DNA from: Polynucleobacter wuianus | GTDB taxonomy: Bacteria; Pseudomonadota; Gammaproteobacteria; Burkholderiales; Burkholderiaceae | Reading direction: 5' to 3' | Length of the DNA: 64,000 nucleotides | Assembly: GCF_001659725.1 (NCBI RefSeq) | Contig: NZ_CP015922.1 | Span: 2,046,001 to 2,110,000, forward strand | Part shown: positions 16,921-26,029 of the stretch, piece after piece | How the letters are laid out: each line of letters starts with the position of its first letter | Numbering within the stretch: the first letter of the stretch is position 1 | Notes under the pieces: model-generated | What the model was told of the DNA's origin: nothing | Databases searched by the model: none | What the model saw: only the letters and a program-made list of their open reading frames with translations | Made by a program: the position numbers and the translations under genes

Positions 16921-19900
16921 TAAACCAATACCCTTTCGATACCACCTTGGTTTGCTTTAGCAACGTAATCTTGCATCCAGTTTTCACCAAGCAATTTTTG
17001 CGCCATCTCAACCACAATGTAATCTGCAGTGGTATCACTATCTGCATCAAAGCGCGTTAAGCCTTGCAAGCAAGATGGGCAACTCGTTAATACCTTAATA
17101 TCACCAGTAAAGTCGCCCTTACGTAAATCATTAGCACCTTTTTCCATTTCGATTTGCTTACGGAAACGCACCTGAGTAGAAATATCAGGACGTGTTACTG
17201 CGAGTGTTCCTGACTCACCACAACAACGATCATTCTTGGCAATGGCTTTGCCATCCTCCAACTGAATAAGCTCATTGACAGTCTTCAAAGGATCTTGCAA
17301 CTTCATTGGAGAGTGGCAAGGGTCGTGATACATGTACTTGACACCCTTTACACCAGCGAGCTTAACGCCTTTCTCCGCTAGGAATTCATGGATATCGATA
17401 ATTCGGCAACCTGGGAAGATTTGCTCAAACTGGTATCCGGCTAATTGGTCATAACAAGTACCGCAAGATACGACCACAGTCTTGATATCTAAGTAATTCA
17501 AAGTATTGGCAACGCGATGGAACAAGACGCGATTGTCCGTAATCATCTTCTCTGCTTTATCAAAGTCGCCATTACCCCGCTGTGGGTAGCCACAACATAA
17601 GTAACCCGGTGGCAATACCGTTTGCACTCCCACATTCCATAACATGGCTTGGGTTGCTAAGCCAACTTGAGAGAACAGGCGCTCAGAACCGCAACCAGGG
17701 AAATAGAACACCGCTTCAGTATCAGCAGATGTTGTCTTCGGATCACGAATGATTGGTACATAGTTGGCATCCTCGATGTCCAAGAGGGCGCGAGCCGTCT
17801 TCTTCGGCAAATTGCCAGGCATCTTCTTATTCACAAAGAAAATCACCTGCTCTTTAATGCTCGGCTTGCCAACGGTTGCAGGAGGATGCGCTGTTTGTTG
17901 TTTTGCAAACTTGCGGAAAATATCATTACCCAAGCGCTGCAACTTATAGCCCCAACCAATCATGGTCTTGCGAGCTAAATGGATAGACTCGGGACTCGTA
18001 GCATTCAAGAAGAACATCGATGCGGCGGTACCAGGATTAAAGCGCTGCTGTCCCATCTTGCGTAATAGGTTGCGCATATTCATCGTCACGTCACCAAAGT
18101 CAATTTTGACCGGACAAGGTGTCAAGCACTTATGACACACCGTGCAATGGGCCGCAACGTCATCAAACATTTCCCAGTGACGAATCGAAACGCCACGGCG
18201 AGTTTGCTCTTCATACAAGAAGGCTTCGATCAATAAAGAAGTGGCGAGGATCTTGTCGCGCGGGCTATAGAGCAAGTTTGCACGGGGTACATGGGTTGAG
18301 CAAACAGGCTTGCACTTGCCACAACGTAAACAATCTTTCACGCTATCAGCAATCGCACCAATATCACTTTGCTGCATGATGATCGACTCATGGCCCATCA
18401 AACCAAAGCTAGGCGTATATGCCATGCTCAGGTCGGCATGTGGCATCAACTTGCCTTTATTAAAGCGGCCTTCAGGGTCAACACGATTCTTATAGCTACG
18501 AAAGTCTTTGAGTTCAGCTTCAGTTAAATATTCAAGCTTTGTAATACCAATACCGTGCTCACCAGAAATCACGCCATCCAATGATCGCGCTAACTTCATG
18601 ATGCGGTCAACTGCACGATGTGCATCTTGCAACATCTCGTAGTCATCAGAGTTCACTGGAATATTAGTATGAACGTTACCGTCTCCAGCATGCATATGCA
18701 AAGCAACGAATACACGTTTGCGCAGTATATTTTTATGAATCGCTTCGAGTTCAGCCAGAATTGGCTCAAAAGCTAAACCACCAAAAATGATGCGCAATTC
18801 AGAGCGCACTTCTTCTTTCCATGAGGCACGCAAACTGTAATTCTGCAGCTGCGGGAAATAAATATCCATCTGCGTCAGCCAGTCAGCCCAACGATGACGG
18901 ACTTTTGCAATTAATTCGAGAGCCTGTTGAACACGATCGCCCAAGATTTCTGCTGTTGGAATCTCATATTCCTCATCGCCCTTGCCCAATGGCAAAGCAC
19001 TCTTTTTTAAGAATGCTTCGAGACCATCGAGAACTTGTAACTTATTCTTCAGGGATAGTTCAATATTGATGCGATCAATACCATCGGTGTACTCACCCAT
19101 GCGCGGCAATGGAATAACAACGTCTTCATTGATCTTAAAAGCATTGGTATGGCGGGCAATCGCAGCCGTACGCGCACGATCTAACCAGAATTTCTTACGA
19201 GCTTCCGCACTGACTGCGACAAAGCCTTCGCCAACACGCAAATTCGCCATCCGCACTACTTCACTAGTAGCAGCAGCAACAGCTTCTTCATTATCGCCAG
19301 CGATATCGCCAATCAACACCATTTTCGGCAAGCTGTTACGCTTCGATTTGGTTGAGTAGCCTACTGCGCGTAAATAACGGTCATCCAAATGCTCAAGACC
19401 AGCCAAAATGGGGCCGCCTTGTTTACTTAAGCCATCTAAGTAAGCCTTGATTTCAACAATACTTGGGATTGCTTCGCGCGCCTGACCAAAGAATTCTAGG
19501 CAAACAGTACGCATGAATTTCGGCATACGATGTAATACCCAAGTTGCGCTAGTAATCAAACCATCGCAACCTTCTTTTTGCACGCCAGGCAAACCAGATA
19601 AAAATTTATCGGTAACGTCTTTACCTAAACCCTCTTTACGGAAACGCTTGCCCTCAACCTCTAATAATTCTGTTTTCAGAATACGTTGTCCAGGCTCACT
19701 ATTGCCATCAGACCAAGTAAGCTGAAAGCGCACTGTTGCAACATCATGGATCTTGCCAAGGTTGTGCTCAAGACGTTCAACATCAAGCCAATTTCCTTGA
19801 GGATCCACCATGCGCCAGCTTGCCAAGTTATCTAGAGCAGTACCCCAGAGAACGGCTTTTTTACCGCCAGCATTCATTGCAATATTGCCGCCAATACAAC

Positions 19901-20759
19901 TTGCATCAGCAGAAGTAGGGTCAACTGCAAACACCAACCCAGCATGCTCTGCAGCGTCAGATACGCGACGAGTAACAACACCAGCACCCGTAAAGATTGT
20001 TGAAACCTCGTGAGCAACACCAGGCAGATGCTTAGATTTAACGCCACCGATATCTTGCAATTTCTCAGTGTTAATCACCGCAGACATTGCATACAGCGGA
20101 ATCGCACCACCGGTATATCCTGTGCCACCTCCACGCGGAATAATCGTGAGACCCAATTCCACGCATGCTTTAACCAAACCAGGAATTTCCGATTCGTAAT
20201 CTGGCTTGAGAACGACCAGCGGAAACTCAACACGCCAGTCAGTTGCATCAGTCACATGCGCTGCACGTGATACGCCATCAAAACAGATATTGTCACTAGC
20301 AGTGTGACGACCTAATTCTTTGCGAGCGCGTTTGCGGATAACCTCAACTTCTTTAAATCCATTTTCAAAATTTTCAATTGCGCGATAAGCGGCACTCAAT
20401 AGAATTTCTACTTGTTCTGCAGAGTCGCCAATATTACGTTTTTTAACTTCGCCTAGGCGATGCCATAAAGCATCAATCAATTGCTGACGACGGCTAGGGC
20501 TATCTAATAGGTCGTCTTGCAAAAAGGGGTTGCGTTGAACCACCCAAATATCACCCAGGATTTCGAATAACATGCGTGCTGAACGGCCAGTTCGACGAAC
20601 GCCGCGCAGCTCATTGAGAACGCGCCATGACTCCTCACCCAACAGGCGAATCACAATTTCTCGGTCAGAAAAGGAGGTGTAGTTGTAGGGAATTTCGCGA
20701 AGACGGGGGGAACCTGCCTCAGCATCCAACAACTGGTTCAAAGCTAGTGGTGCGTTCAT
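16920..20759 (-). CDS. Giant FAD/Fe-S oxidoreductase (DUF3683, FAD-linked oxidase, CCG domains)
   Basis: A 1279-residue fusion resembling D-lactate/glycolate dehydrogenase subunits joined in one chain. Domains in order: an N-terminal DUF3683 region (about 1-150); an FAD-binding PCMH domain (about 175-330) with IIPRGGGTGYTGGA and the CIGGNIAMNAGG block; the FAD-linked oxidase C-terminal domain (about 400-770) ending in GVISGEHGIGITK; two 4Fe-4S motifs, CLRCGKCKPVC (about 806) and CTVCHKCLTPC (about 873); and two cysteine-rich CCG repeats (YFPGCGSERLF about 1021, LCCGYPQRG; then SCGTCYDQ about 1101, HDPCHSP about 1146, CCGESG about 1179). It should oxidise a 2-hydroxyacid and pass electrons through the Fe-S clusters, probably to quinone. 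The substrate is unknown. Confidence 0.88.
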   Translation of the reverse strand: MNAPLALNQLLDAEAGSPRLREIPYNYTSFSDREIVIRLLGEESWRVLNELRGVRRTGRSARMLFEILGDIWVVQRNPFLQDDLLDSPSRRQQLIDALWHRLGEVKKRNIGDSAEQVEILLSAAYRAIENFENGFKEVEVIRKRARKELGRHTASDNICFDGVSRAAHVTDATDWRVEFPLVVLKPDYESEIPGLVKACVELGLTIIPRGGGTGYTGGAIPLYAMSAVINTEKLQDIGGVKSKHLPGVAHEVSTIFTGAGVVTRRVSDAAEHAGLVFAVDPTSADASCIGGNIAMNAGGKKAVLWGTALDNLASWRMVDPQGNWLDVERLEHNLGKIHDVATVRFQLTWSDGNSEPGQRILKTELLEVEGKRFRKEGLGKDVTDKFLSGLPGVQKEGCDGLITSATWVLHRMPKFMRTVCLEFFGQAREAIPSIVEIKAYLDGLSKQGGPILAGLEHLDDRYLRAVGYSTKSKRNSLPKMVLIGDIAGDNEEAVAAATSEVVRMANLRVGEGFVAVSAEARKKFWLDRARTAAIARHTNAFKINEDVVIPLPRMGEYTDGIDRINIELSLKNKLQVLDGLEAFLKKSALPLGKGDEEYEIPTAEILGDRVQQALELIAKVRHRWADWLTQMDIYFPQLQNYSLRASWKEEVRSELRIIFGGLAFEPILAELEAIHKNILRKRVFVALHMHAGDGNVHTNIPVNSDDYEMLQDAHRAVDRIMKLARSLDGVISGEHGIGITKLEYLTEAELKDFRSYKNRVDPEGRFNKGKLMPHADLSMAYTPSFGLMGHESIIMQQSDIGAIADSVKDCLRCGKCKPVCSTHVPRANLLYSPRDKILATSLLIEAFLYEEQTRRGVSIRHWEMFDDVAAHCTVCHKCLTPCPVKIDFGDVTMNMRNLLRKMGQQRFNPGTAASMFFLNATSPESIHLARKTMIGWGYKLQRLGNDIFRKFAKQQTAHPPATVGKPSIKEQVIFFVNKKMPGNLPKKTARALLDIEDANYVPIIRDPKTTSADTEAVFYFPGCGSERLFSQVGLATQAMLWNVGVQTVLPPGYLCCGYPQRGNGDFDKAEKMITDNRVLFHRVANTLNYLDIKTVVVSCGTCYDQLAGYQFEQIFPGCRIIDIHEFLAEKGVKLAGVKGVKYMYHDPCHSPMKLQDPLKTVNELIQLEDGKAIAKNDRCCGESGTLAVTRPDISTQVRFRKQIEMEKGANDLRKGDFTGDIKVLTSCPSCLQGLTRFDADSDTTADYIVVEMAQKLLGENWMQDYVAKANQGGIERVLV

Positions 20760-20790
20760 AGCGACATATTTGATAAATAAGCATTTTAAT

Positions 20791-20889
20791 TGAGCGAACC
20801 TGATAGTGGCAGGAAACAGAGAAAGTTGCTCCCCGAAGGGATAAACCCTTGCAAATCTAAGGGCTTAGGGGTCATCCGTGGTACGCTCA
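20791..20889 (+). promoter_or_regulatory. Candidate structured leader (switch-like) of ilvA
   Basis: TGAGCGAACC (20791-20800) can pair with GGTACGCTCA (20880-20889) as a 10-base stem with one mismatch, enclosing 79 bases. Inside, AAGGG (20836-20840), CCCTT (20846-20850) and AAGGG (20859-20863) can form two mutually exclusive hairpins, and CCCC (20831-20834) faces GGGG (20868-20871). The 3' arm of the closing stem ends four bases before the ilvA ATG, where a ribosome would bind, and no normal Shine-Dalgarno is present. CCCCGAAGGGATAAACCC faintly recalls the glycine-riboswitch core, but the rest does not fit. No known class is recognised. Confidence 0.35.
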
Positions 20890-20893
20890 TTAG

Positions 20894-22414
20894 ATGGCAA
20901 CGAACTATTTAAAGAAAATTTTATCGGCTCGCGTCTATGACGTGGCCAGAGAAACTGAACTTCAGGTCGCCCCTGAACTGACCAAACGTTTGGGCAACCA
21001 GGTCCTACTCAAAAGGGAGGATAACCAGCCGGTTTTCTCCTTCAAACTGCGTGGCGCCTACAACAAAATGGCCCATTTACCCGCTGAAGCCTTAAAACGC
21101 GGGGTAATTGCGGCTTCAGCTGGAAACCACGCACAAGGGGTAGCCCTGGCTGCCGCCAAGATGAAATGCAAAGCTGTCATCGTAATGCCGGTAACTACCC
21201 CCAGCGTCAAAATCGATGCGGTCAAAGCTCGCGGTGGCTCTTGGGTAGAAATCATCCTACATGGCGAGTCTTACAGCGACGCCTTCAAGCATTCAGAGCT
21301 CTTGGGCAAAAAACGAGGTTTGACATTCGTCCATCCATTTGACGATCCAGATGTCATTGCAGGACAAGGGACGATTGCCCATGAAATTTTTACTCAATAC
21401 GAAAAACCGATTGATGCAGTTTTTGTAGCTATTGGTGGCGGTGGTTTGATTGCAGGTATTGGTGAATACATCAAAGCAGTTAGCCCTAAAACTAAAGTCA
21501 TTGGCGTTCAAGCATCTGATTCTGATGCCATGAATCAATCGCTCAAAGCTAACAAACGCATTGAGATGAAAGATGTTGGTTTGTTCTCAGATGGCACCGC
21601 AGTCAAATTGGTTGGCAAAGAAACTTTCCGCATTTGCAAAAAAGTGGTAGATGAAATCATCACTGTTGATACTGATGAAATTTGTGCAGCGATTAACGAT
21701 GTTTTTACCGATACCCGAAGCATTCTTGAGCCCGCTGGCGCCCTAGCCATTGCAGGCATGAAGAAGTATGTAGAGAAAAAGCGTATTAAGAAAAAAACTT
21801 TGGTGGCGGTGGCCTGCGGGGCTAATATGAACTTTAGCCGTCTGCGCTTTGTAGCAGAACGCGCAGATGTTGGTGAGTTCCGCGAAGCCGTATTTGCCGT
21901 GACCATTCCTGAAGAGCGCGGCTCTTTCAAACGCTTCTGCGAACTACTTGGAAAACGTAACGTCACTGAATTTAACTACCGGATTGGCGATCAAAGTGAA
22001 GCGCACATTTTTGTGGGTATCAGCACACAAAAAGTAGGTGATAGCGAAGCCATTGCAAAACATTTCCGCAAAGCCAAGTTTGCAACGATTGATCTCACGC
22101 ATGACGAGTTAGCAAAATCTCACCTGCGTCACATGGTAGGCGGCCATTCCGTTCTTGCCAAAGATGAATTGCTCTACCGCTTTGAATTTCCAGAGCGCCC
22201 AGGTGCTTTGATGAAGTTCCTCACCAGTATGGCGCCGAACTGGAATATTAGCCTGTTTCACTACCGCAACCACGGCGCCGACTACGGCCGTATCTTGGTA
22301 GGCATTCAGGTTCCGAAGAATGAGCAGAAGAAATTCCAAAGCTTCTTAGCAACATTAGGCTACCCGCATTGGGATGAGAGCAACAACCCTGCGTATCGTT
22401 TATTTCTTAAATAA
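20894..22414 (+). CDS. ilvA: Threonine dehydratase (deaminase), biosynthetic, two-ACT type
   Basis: PLP enzyme that turns threonine into 2-oxobutanoate and ammonia, the first committed step to isoleucine. 506 residues: catalytic domain (1-320) with the PLP lysine Lys51 in FSFKLRGAYNKM and the phosphate loop AIGGGGLIAGIG, then two C-terminal ACT-like regulatory domains (about 330-415 and 425-506), the long biosynthetic form inhibited by isoleucine in relatives. The leader may be structured. First gene of a plus-strand group with the 5'-nucleotidase gene (12-base gap) and queF. Confidence 0.96.
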   Translation: MATNYLKKILSARVYDVARETELQVAPELTKRLGNQVLLKREDNQPVFSFKLRGAYNKMAHLPAEALKRGVIAASAGNHAQGVALAAAKMKCKAVIVMPVTTPSVKIDAVKARGGSWVEIILHGESYSDAFKHSELLGKKRGLTFVHPFDDPDVIAGQGTIAHEIFTQYEKPIDAVFVAIGGGGLIAGIGEYIKAVSPKTKVIGVQASDSDAMNQSLKANKRIEMKDVGLFSDGTAVKLVGKETFRICKKVVDEIITVDTDEICAAINDVFTDTRSILEPAGALAIAGMKKYVEKKRIKKKTLVAVACGANMNFSRLRFVAERADVGEFREAVFAVTIPEERGSFKRFCELLGKRNVTEFNYRIGDQSEAHIFVGISTQKVGDSEAIAKHFRKAKFATIDLTHDELAKSHLRHMVGGHSVLAKDELLYRFEFPERPGALMKFLTSMAPNWNISLFHYRNHGADYGRILVGIQVPKNEQKKFQSFLATLGYPHWDESNNPAYRLFLK

Positions 22415-22426
22415 ATTTAATTAAAG

Positions 22427-23335
22427 ATGTCTTACACGCTCACCGGAAAACTCGTCGTCGCGATCTCCTCGCGCGCCCTGTTTGATTTCGAAGAAGAGAA
22501 TCGCATCTTCGAATCGACCGATGACAGCGCATACATGAAGTTACAGCTCGAACGTCTTGGCGAAGCTGCGCAGAAAGGTGTGGCATTCCCGCTAGTCAAA
22601 AAGCTGCTCGCCTTTAATGAAGAAGGTGAGCAACGCGTTGAGGTAGTCATCCTCTCTCGTAACGATCCCGTCAGCGGTTTGCGCGTGTTCCGCTCTGCAG
22701 AGCATCACGGTCTGCATCTAGAGCGGGGTGTCTTTACTAGAGGTCGCCCGCCCTACCACTATCTGCGTTCATTACACGCCAATCTATTCTTATCTGCAAA
22801 CGAAGATGATGTGAGAGCGACGATTGATGCTGGCTTCCCTGCAGCACGCGTCTATCCAGAGTCCAGCAAAACCGCTGAATCTCATCCCAATGAAATCCGC
22901 ATTGCATTTGACGGAGACGCAGTACTTTTCTCCGATGAAGCAGAACAAGTTTTTCAGAAAAAAGGTTTGGAAGCTTTTGTAGATCACGAGAGCAAAAAAG
23001 TTGACATTCCACTGCCTCCTGGCCCATTCAAACCTTTACTCGAAGCGCTACACAGACTCCAGCGCTCAACCAGCGAAAACGGTATGCGCATTCGCACTGC
23101 ATTAGTAACCGCACGCTCTGCTCCAGCACATGAACGTGCTATCCGCACATTGATGGCATGGGGTATTGATGTTGACGAAGCCATGTTCTTAGGTGGCTTG
23201 TCGAAGAGTGAGTTCTTACGAGAATTTGAACCAGACTTTTTCTTTGACGATCAAACCGGTCATTGCCAATCTGCTGCTTCAGTTGCACCAACAGGCCATG
23301 TTGTATCGGGCGTATCAAATAAACCTAAGAAGTAA
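22427..23335 (+). CDS. 5'-nucleotidase (PF06189 family)
   Basis: Predicted cytosolic nucleotidase of the cN-I-like family, dephosphorylating nucleoside monophosphates. 302 residues. It starts SYTLTGKLVVAISSRALFDF, the family N-terminus; later comes AFDGDAVLFSDE with Asp162 and Asp164 as the DxD catalytic pair, then VTARSAPAHERAIRTL and FFDDQTGHC as the later HAD-type motifs. It sits between ilvA (12 bases) and queF (15 bases), an arrangement I recall from other Burkholderiales. The exact substrate is unknown. A GTP-derived nucleotide link to queuosine is only speculation. Confidence 0.85.
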   Translation: MSYTLTGKLVVAISSRALFDFEEENRIFESTDDSAYMKLQLERLGEAAQKGVAFPLVKKLLAFNEEGEQRVEVVILSRNDPVSGLRVFRSAEHHGLHLERGVFTRGRPPYHYLRSLHANLFLSANEDDVRATIDAGFPAARVYPESSKTAESHPNEIRIAFDGDAVLFSDEAEQVFQKKGLEAFVDHESKKVDIPLPPGPFKPLLEALHRLQRSTSENGMRIRTALVTARSAPAHERAIRTLMAWGIDVDEAMFLGGLSKSEFLREFEPDFFFDDQTGHCQSAASVAPTGHVVSGVSNKPKK

Positions 23336-23350
23336 GCACCAGAATACTCA

Positions 23351-24178
23351 ATGGCAACACTACCACTCGGTCAATCTTCGAAATATCCCGATCAATATAA
23401 TCCAAGTTTGCTCTTTCCAATTCCAAGAGTAGAGAACAGGAAGAAGCTTGGCATAAAAGAAGATCAAGTGCTACCGTTTGTCGGTGTTGATATTTGGAAT
23501 GCCTTTGAGCTCAGCTGGCTCAATAAAAAAGGGAAGCCCCAAATTGCATTAGCGGAGTTTCAGATCCCTGCAGACTCACCAAATATGATTGAGTCCAAGT
23601 CATTTAAGCTGTATCTAAATAGCCTCAACAGCGCCCGCTTTGAAGATGAGAATGAAGTTAAAGAGCAACTCATCACAGACTTATCTGCGGTAGCTGGTAG
23701 CAAGGTCACCACGCGCATCATTCCCACAGAAGCAATCTCCAAAAAGGGGATGCAAGAGATGGGTGGGGTCTTGATGGATCGTCTTGATATCGAAGTAGAC
23801 CCAACTCTCCCTGCAGACCCAAGTCTACTAGGGGTAAATGAATCCTTTGGCCCCATTGAGCAATGCCTAGTTTCGCATCTACTGAAATCAAACTGCCCGG
23901 TTACCGGACAACCAGATTGGGCTAGCGTGCAAATTCGCTATCAAGGTAGACCTATTTTGGAGGAAGGCTTATTGCGCTACCTCATTGGCTTTAGACAATT
24001 GGGTGAGTTTCATGAGCATTGTGTAGAAACGATCTTTACCGATATCAAGCGCCAGTGCAAACCTGAAAAACTGTCTGTATATGCGCGCTACACCAGACGC
24101 GGTGGCCTAGATATCAATCCATTTCGCACAGACCACAATTCGCCTTGGCCTGAAAACACCCGACACGCAAGGCAGTAA
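23351..24178 (+). CDS. queF: NADPH-dependent preQ0 reductase, long form
   Basis: Reduces 7-cyano-7-deazaguanine to preQ1 for queuosine in tRNA. 275 residues, the tandem-domain YqcD-type QueF. The nitrile-attacking cysteine is Cys182 in KSNCPVTGQPDW with the partner Asp189. The substrate-binding motif is SPNMIESKSFKLYLNS (76-91), and TRRGGLDINPFR closes the C-terminus. The ATG at 23351 lies 15 bases after the nucleotidase gene. A bidirectional terminator follows at 24201-24236. No other que gene is in the window. Confidence 0.96.
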   Translation: MATLPLGQSSKYPDQYNPSLLFPIPRVENRKKLGIKEDQVLPFVGVDIWNAFELSWLNKKGKPQIALAEFQIPADSPNMIESKSFKLYLNSLNSARFEDENEVKEQLITDLSAVAGSKVTTRIIPTEAISKKGMQEMGGVLMDRLDIEVDPTLPADPSLLGVNESFGPIEQCLVSHLLKSNCPVTGQPDWASVQIRYQGRPILEEGLLRYLIGFRQLGEFHEHCVETIFTDIKRQCKPEKLSVYARYTRRGGLDINPFRTDHNSPWPENTRHARQ

Positions 24179-24200
24179 ATGATTACATTAGCAGTCAAAT

Positions 24201-24236
24201 AAAAACCCCTTGTAGGAAATCCTAGAAGGGGTTTTT
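24201..24236. terminator. Bidirectional intrinsic terminator between queF and ssb
   Basis: AAAAACCCCTT at 24201-24211 pairs with AAGGGGTTTTT at 24226-24236, with an inner TAGGA/TCCTA stem, so the structure has A runs on one side and T runs on the other. It can end both the queF transcript (plus) and the ssb transcript (minus). Confidence 0.85.
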
Positions 24237-24271
24237 GCTATTGCGGCATCCACCGCATTAATAGTTATTAC

Positions 24272-24727
24272 TTAAAACGGGATGTCGTCATCCATTGCGC
24301 CAAGTGATGCAGCATTAGATGATGCTGGAGTAGATTGCTCAGCCGGCTTTGAGCGGCTATAGCTCTCGCCACCGTCACCACTTCCGCCTACTGGCTTGCC
24401 ACCGAGCATTTGCATGGTTTCTGCAACGATCTCTGTGGAATACTTTTCTTGGCCGCTGGCGTCAGTCCATTTGCGAGTACGCAAACGTCCTTCAACATAA
24501 ACCTGTGAACCTTTTTTGAGGTATTGACCAGCGATCTCTGCAAGCTTGCCAAAGAATGCAACGCGATGCCATTCTGTGGTTTCTTTCATTTCGCCAGTTT
24601 GTTTATCTTTGTAGCGATCAGATGTTGCTACTGAAATATTTGTAACGGCGTCGCCGCTTGGCATATAACGTGTCTCTGGATCACGCCCTACGTTACCTAC
24701 GATGATGACCTTATTTACCGAAGCCAT
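24272..24727 (-). CDS. ssb: Single-stranded DNA-binding protein
   Basis: Binds ssDNA in replication, repair and recombination. 151 residues: OB-fold (about 1-110) beginning MASVNKVIIVGNVGRDPE with TSDRYKDKQTGEMKETTEWHR, then a Gly/Ser-rich linker and the acidic protein-docking tip DDDIPF at the C-terminus. The ATG follows GGGAG at good spacing. Located directly downstream of the MFS transporter, facing away from uvrA as in many Burkholderiales. No LexA box is seen. Confidence 0.97.
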   Translation of the reverse strand: MASVNKVIIVGNVGRDPETRYMPSGDAVTNISVATSDRYKDKQTGEMKETTEWHRVAFFGKLAEIAGQYLKKGSQVYVEGRLRTRKWTDASGQEKYSTEIVAETMQMLGGKPVGGSGDGGESYSRSKPAEQSTPASSNAASLGAMDDDIPF

Positions 24728-24807
24728 GTTGTCTCCCGAAGAAAATTACCACTGTTATTACTACTCAAAATAAACTGCTCGCTTTAATTTAATCTATGAA
24801 GCTGCGG

Positions 24808-25992
24808 TTATGTCGTTGTGGCTACATCCTTTGATTCTGTTGCTCTCGTTGGCATTTCGCCCATCGACCAGGCAATTATAAGCCAGCAAACTAAGAGCAC
24901 CGCGCCCATCACAAAGACCGATAAATCGCCATGGCTATCCATTAAATAACCCCCAACAGCAGCTCCAGAAAACAGTCCAATTGACTGAGTGGTGTTGTAA
25001 ACACCTAAGGCGGTACCTTTAGATTCTTTGGCAAAACGCGATACCAAAGATGGTTGCAAAGCCTCTAGTAAGTTAAAGCCTACGAAATACACTAATAGCG
25101 CAATCGCAATTGAAGTGATAGACGCGGTGTTCGTAAAAAGAATTTCTGCAATTAATAGCAACACGATTGCAAATAAAAGGATAGTGCGCAACTTCTGCTT
25201 TTTCTCACCATAAATGATGGCAGGCGCCATAAAAACAAATGACAATAGAACCACCGGCAAATAAATTTCCCAATGGGATGAAAGTGGCAGACCAGCTTGC
25301 ACCAATAAGCGTGGCACCACTAAAAACATAGCCACTTGTGTTGCATGCAATACAAAGACACCCAGATTTAATCGCATTAGCTCAGGACGAAAGAAAACTT
25401 CTTTCAAAGAGGCTTGTTGAACTTTGGCTTCTGGTTTAGTGGTAGGTAAAACGTAGTAAGTCACCAGCATTGCCAATACACCAAGAATCGCCAGAACAAT
25501 AAAAATTCCACTCAGACTAATCGCACGATAAATCGGCGCAGCAATAACCAATGACAGAGCAAATGACAAAGCAATACTTCCGCCCACTAAAGCCATGGCT
25601 CGAGTGCGCACCTGTTCGCGCGTTAAATCAGCCACCCAGGCAGAGATTGCAGCAGAAACTGCCCCAGCACCCATAATTCCGCGCCCAATCGCAATCCATA
25701 ACAAGTCATCTTTTGCTGCGCAGATCAGCGCTCCGGCGACAAAGAGGGATAAACCCCATAAAACTACGGGTTTGCGTCCAATTCGGTCAGAAAGGCGGCC
25801 TAAAGGGATATAGAAGCCAGCCTGAACAATATTGAAGATTCCTAGGGTCAAACCCACCCAGAGAGCGTGCTCGCCACCCGGCAAGCCCCGAGCATGAATG
25901 CTAAAGACCGGCAAGAGCAAGAACAGGCCCAGCATGCGAAGGCCAAAGATGCCCGCTAAGGCCAGAGTAGATCGGAGTTCAGAAGGATTCAT
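24808..25992 (-). CDS. MFS transporter (YajR-like)
   Basis: Inner-membrane transporter of the major facilitator superfamily with about 12 hydrophobic segments over 394 residues. Motif A between segments 2 and 3 is GRLSDRIGRKPVVLWG. The sequence (FGLRMLGLFLLLPVFSIHARGLPGG, IFNIVQAGFYIPLG) matches the YajR-like group, whose substrates are unknown. The C-terminus is shorter than E. coli YajR, which carries an extra cytoplasmic domain; none is seen here. It is divergent from uvrA with 37 bases between and 80 bases upstream of ssb. Confidence 0.87.
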   Translation of the reverse strand: MNPSELRSTLALAGIFGLRMLGLFLLLPVFSIHARGLPGGEHALWVGLTLGIFNIVQAGFYIPLGRLSDRIGRKPVVLWGLSLFVAGALICAAKDDLLWIAIGRGIMGAGAVSAAISAWVADLTREQVRTRAMALVGGSIALSFALSLVIAAPIYRAISLSGIFIVLAILGVLAMLVTYYVLPTTKPEAKVQQASLKEVFFRPELMRLNLGVFVLHATQVAMFLVVPRLLVQAGLPLSSHWEIYLPVVLLSFVFMAPAIIYGEKKQKLRTILLFAIVLLLIAEILFTNTASITSIAIALLVYFVGFNLLEALQPSLVSRFAKESKGTALGVYNTTQSIGLFSGAAVGGYLMDSHGDLSVFVMGAVLLVCWLIIAWSMGEMPTRATESKDVATTT

Positions 25993-26029
25993 GGGAAAGA
26001 GCTATATTAACAAGTTACGCTAAAAAATC

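Noticed and set aside
17667..19725. Several 60-125-residue plus-strand frames inside the large oxidoreductase gene
   Set aside because: No motifs, no ribosome sites, and all lie opposite strongly conserved Fe-S and FAD motifs; shadow frames.
20826..20880. Glycine riboswitch upstream of ilvA
   Set aside because: CCCCGAAGGGATAAACCC resembles the CGAAGGGGCAAACC core, but two core bases differ and the CTCTCAGG...AGGACAGAG half is absent. Kept only as an unclassified structured leader.
25993..26029. LexA (SOS) box between the MFS gene and uvrA
   Set aside because: No CTGT-N8-ACAG pattern is present in the 37-base interval or the first bases upstream.
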